A stretch of 26,648 bases of DNA from M2408 sp046303515 (GTDB lineage Bacteria > Bacteroidota > Bacteroidia > Flavobacteriales_D > Crocinitomicaceae). The notes beneath the pieces are model-generated. The model was not told where the DNA came from and ran no database searches. It was given only the letters and a program-made list of their open reading frames with translations. Both the position numbers and the translations under genes were made by a program. This document shows positions 24,707-26,648 of the stretch, piece after piece. The stretch lies in contig JBKCGI010000167.1 of the NCBI GenBank assembly GCA_046303515.1, positions 1 through 26,648 of the forward strand, given 5' to 3'. How positions within the stretch are numbered: position 1 is the first letter of the stretch; each line of letters opens with the position of its first letter.

Positions 24707-25477
24707 ATGGCAACAGCATTAATAACAGGAGCATCAAGTGGAATTGGTTTAGAATTGGCAAAAATTCACGCGCAAAAAGGTGGAAATTTAGTTTTAGTAG
24801 CACGAAATCTAGAAATTTTGGAAACATTAAAACAAGAACTTGAAGCAAAACACAAAATTTCAGTTTATGTAATCGGTAAGGATCTTTCAAAAATTGATGC
24901 AGCAATGGAAGTTCATAGCGAATTATTAGAAAAAAATATTCAAATTGACTATTTAATCAACAATGCTGGTTTTGGAGATTTCGGTATGTTTGTTGAAACA
25001 GAGTGGGAAAAAGAAGAAAGAATGATTAACTTAAATATCACTTGCTTGACTCAATTTTCAAAAATCTATGCCAAAGAAATGGTAAAAAGAAAAAGCGGAC
25101 GCATTATGAATCTTGCTTCAACGGCAGCCTTTCAATCAGGACCAACAATGGCAGTATATTTTGCTACTAAGGCCTATGTTTTGAGTTTATCGGAAGCCGT
25201 TGACAATGAAGTGCGTTCATTCGGAGTTACTGTAACGTCACTTTGTCCTGGTCCAACTGTAAGCGGGTTTAAAGCTGCTGCTGATATGGAAAACAGTGCT
25301 TTGTTTAAAAGTAAAAATTTACCAACTGCTAAAGATGTTGCTGAATACGGCTACAAAGCAATGCTGAAAGGAAAACCAGTCGCAATACATGGTTTCTTAA
25401 ATTATATATTGGCAAATTCAGTAAGATTTGTTCCACGTCAATGGGCTGTTAAAATTGTGAGAAAAATGCAATCTTAA
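24707..25477 (+). CDS. Short-chain dehydrogenase/reductase (SDR) family oxidoreductase
   Basis: The protein has 256 residues with a classical SDR Rossmann fold. The cofactor glycine motif is TGASSGIG (7-14), with an Arg at 33 after the second strand (VARN) that suggests NADP(H). The structural motif NNAG lies at 85-88. The catalytic Ser is probably Ser138 (NLAST), with Tyr151 and Lys155 in YFATK, and the proline-glycine loop PGPT is at 181-184. It belongs to the DltE/YqjQ-like classical SDRs, whose substrates are mostly unknown. Divergence from the merR gene with a shared palindrome suggests inducible expression. It is followed by msrB after 87 bases without a clear terminator. Confidence 0.93.
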   Translation: MATALITGASSGIGLELAKIHAQKGGNLVLVARNLEILETLKQELEAKHKISVYVIGKDLSKIDAAMEVHSELLEKNIQIDYLINNAGFGDFGMFVETEWEKEERMINLNITCLTQFSKIYAKEMVKRKSGRIMNLASTAAFQSGPTMAVYFATKAYVLSLSEAVDNEVRSFGVTVTSLCPGPTVSGFKAAADMENSALFKSKNLPTAKDVAEYGYKAMLKGKPVAIHGFLNYILANSVRFVPRQWAVKIVRKMQS

Positions 25478-25564
25478 ACTTCTTAGCTCATCGTTTGTTT
25501 GATAATTAATGTTAAAAGAAAACTAAAGTTAAATTGAAATCGTTTATCTAAAATAAATTTAAAA

Positions 25565-26074
25565 ATGTTAATCATGAAAAATAACTTATTTCTTACTTTA
25601 GCAATTTCAATAGCCATGCTAAGTTCTTGCACGGCGCAATTGGATACTACACAAACAAACAAAAACACGAACAATATGGAAACGAAATTCAATCTCTTAT
25701 CAGATCAAGAAAAAAATGTTATTTTAAATAAGGCAACTGACAGACCTTACACAGGAGATTATTACAAAAAAACCGATAAAGGAGTTTACGTTTGCAGACA
25801 ATGTAATAATCCACTTTACACTTCTGAGGACAAATTTGATTCACATTGTGGATGGCCAAGCTTCGATCAAGAAATAAAAGGATCTGTTACACGCGTTCCT
25901 GATGCAGATGGCTCAAGAACTGAAATTATTTGTAACAATTGTCAAGGTCATCTTGGTCATGTGTTTTTAGGAGAAGGTTTTACAAGAAAAGATACGAGAC
26001 ATTGTGTAAATACAAGTTCTTTGATGTTTTATCCCTTAGAAGAAAAAGATAAAATTCCTGCAGTGATCAAGTAA
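25565..26074 (+). CDS. msrB: Lipoprotein peptide-methionine (R)-S-oxide reductase
   Basis: MsrB reduces the R epimer of methionine sulfoxide in proteins. The protein has 169 residues: a signal sequence with lipobox LSSC (Cys22), a Thr/Asn-rich tether (23-40), and then a complete MsrB domain. Zinc ligands are two CxxC pairs, Cys77/Cys80 and Cys123/Cys126. The catalytic Cys147 lies in RHCVNTSSL, and Cys95 precedes GWPSF. The lipid anchor implies function outside the cytoplasm, in contrast to the soluble cytoplasmic enzyme of many bacteria. ATGs at 25565 and 25574 are both possible; MKNNLFLTL from 25574 is the more usual signal-peptide start. It may be read through from the SDR gene; I see no convincing own promoter. 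Confidence 0.94.
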   Translation: MLIMKNNLFLTLAISIAMLSSCTAQLDTTQTNKNTNNMETKFNLLSDQEKNVILNKATDRPYTGDYYKKTDKGVYVCRQCNNPLYTSEDKFDSHCGWPSFDQEIKGSVTRVPDADGSRTEIICNNCQGHLGHVFLGEGFTRKDTRHCVNTSSLMFYPLEEKDKIPAVIK

Positions 26075-26171
26075 TGTTCATTTTTTATGGTTTTTCTCAT
26101 GTTGATGCAGTTGTTGTATCGATTTTATACATTTCTTCAATTTTTCTTATCTTTACCAAAAAATTCAAGAC

Positions 26172-26648
26172 ATGTCATACAATAATATCATCGTAGAACA
26201 AAAAAATCAAATTCAATGGATTACGATTAACCGTCCAAGTCAATTGAATGCACTAAACAAAGAAACAATTGAGGAATTAAATTCAGCTTTAAACGCTGCA
26301 AATAATGATGCTGGAACTGGAGTTGTAATTTTAACTGGTTCTGGAGAAAAAGCATTTGTTGCTGGAGCAGATATCAAAGAATTTGCTCATTTCGACACAA
26401 CGCAAGGAAAAGAATTAGCTGCCAAAGGTCAAGAATTGTTGTTTGATTTTATTGAAAACATGTCTAAACCGGTTATTGCTGCTATCAATGGATTTGCTTT
26501 AGGTGGTGGATTGGAATTAGCAATGGCTTCTCACATTCGACTTGCTTCAACTAACGCTAAAATGGGTTTACCAGAAGTTTCCTTAGGTGTAATTCCTGGA
26601 TACGGCGGTACACAACGATTGGCACAATTAGTCGGAAAAGGTAAAGCT
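26172..26648 (+). CDS. Enoyl-CoA hydratase/isomerase family protein, partial (5' part)
   Basis: The first 159 residues of a crotonase-fold protein run off the window edge. The enzyme hydrates 2-enoyl-CoA to 3-hydroxyacyl-CoA in beta-oxidation or related acyl-CoA pathways. The oxyanion-hole segment FVAGADIKE (62-70) and NGFALGGGLELAM (106-118) with catalytic Glu115, plus GLPEVSLGVIPGYGGTQRL with the second catalytic Glu135, are all present, so a true hydratase is likely rather than an inactive homologue. It starts at ATG 26172, 97 bases after msrB. A TATCTTTA sequence at 26148-26155 resembles a -7 box but lacks a spaced -33 partner. Confidence 0.93.
   Translation, partial: MSYNNIIVEQKNQIQWITINRPSQLNALNKETIEELNSALNAANNDAGTGVVILTGSGEKAFVAGADIKEFAHFDTTQGKELAAKGQELLFDFIENMSKPVIAAINGFALGGGLELAMASHIRLASTNAKMGLPEVSLGVIPGYGGTQRLAQLVGKGKA

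Noticed and set aside
26148..26155. TATCTTTA as promoter of the enoyl-CoA hydratase gene
   Set aside because: Last base differs from the TAnnTTTG consensus and no TTG lies at 19-21 bases upstream.

Overview
The window looks like chromosomal DNA of a flavobacterium-like member of the Bacteroidota, plausibly near Crocinitomicaceae/Fluviicola, though genus level is only an inference. The signs are: AT-rich DNA; promoters of the Bacteroidota type (TTG about 19-21 nt before TAnnTTTG); almost no Shine-Dalgarno sequences; an F-ATPase cluster atpB-E-F-H-A-G without atpD/atpC and with a signal-peptide-bearing subunit a; stand-alone pheT; and a very large secreted protein ending in the gliding-motility/type IX secretion (T9SS type B) C-terminal domain. 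No rRNA, tRNA, CRISPR array, transposase or prophage gene was seen. No stretch over 300 bases lacks a gene; the longest gap is 285 bases, upstream of atpB.

Layout. 1-786 (+): the 3' part of a probable outer-membrane/beta-rich protein. 968-3400 (-): pheT. 3567-8614 (-): the ATP synthase operon, with a clear Bacteroidota promoter upstream, hairpins in the atpE/atpF and atpA/atpG gaps, and a strong intrinsic terminator after atpG. 8900-9487 (-): a small lipoprotein. 9627-12082 (-): a Wzz-type chain-length protein and a Wzy/WaaL-type polymerase or ligase, coupled by a one-base overlap. 12198-12830 (-): a secreted protein with no conventional start codon, followed by a strong terminator. 12924-14480 (-): an orphan sensor histidine kinase. 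14581-16330 (-): sufE and sufS. 16380-22568 (-): a lipoprotein downstream of a giant cell-surface protein. 22654-24100 (-): tlyA and radC. 24239-24601 (-): a MerR-type regulator, divergent from an SDR oxidoreductase (24707-25477, +). 25565-26074 (+): a lipoprotein MsrB. 26172-end (+): the 5' part of an enoyl-CoA hydratase.

How the genes fit together. Most of the window is housekeeping: translation (pheT, tlyA), energy (F-ATPase), Fe-S/sulfur mobilisation (sufS-sufE), methionine-sulfoxide repair and fatty-acid/acyl-CoA metabolism. The accessory part is the cell surface: the Wzz/Wzy pair, several lipoproteins, and the 1818-residue T9SS client. That client is the most interesting object here. 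It has an IgGFc-binding-like N-terminal region, a series of Cys-paired Ig/PKD-like modules, and two reelin-type repeats that each sit inside an Ig-like module at the same internal point.

I found no convincing new multi-gene defence or mobile system. The best leads are the nested reelin architecture, the start-less secreted gene with its overlapping 10-codon upstream frame, the structured intercistronic inverted repeats (atpA/atpG, atpE/atpF, sufS/sufE), and the palindrome in the merR/SDR divergent region.
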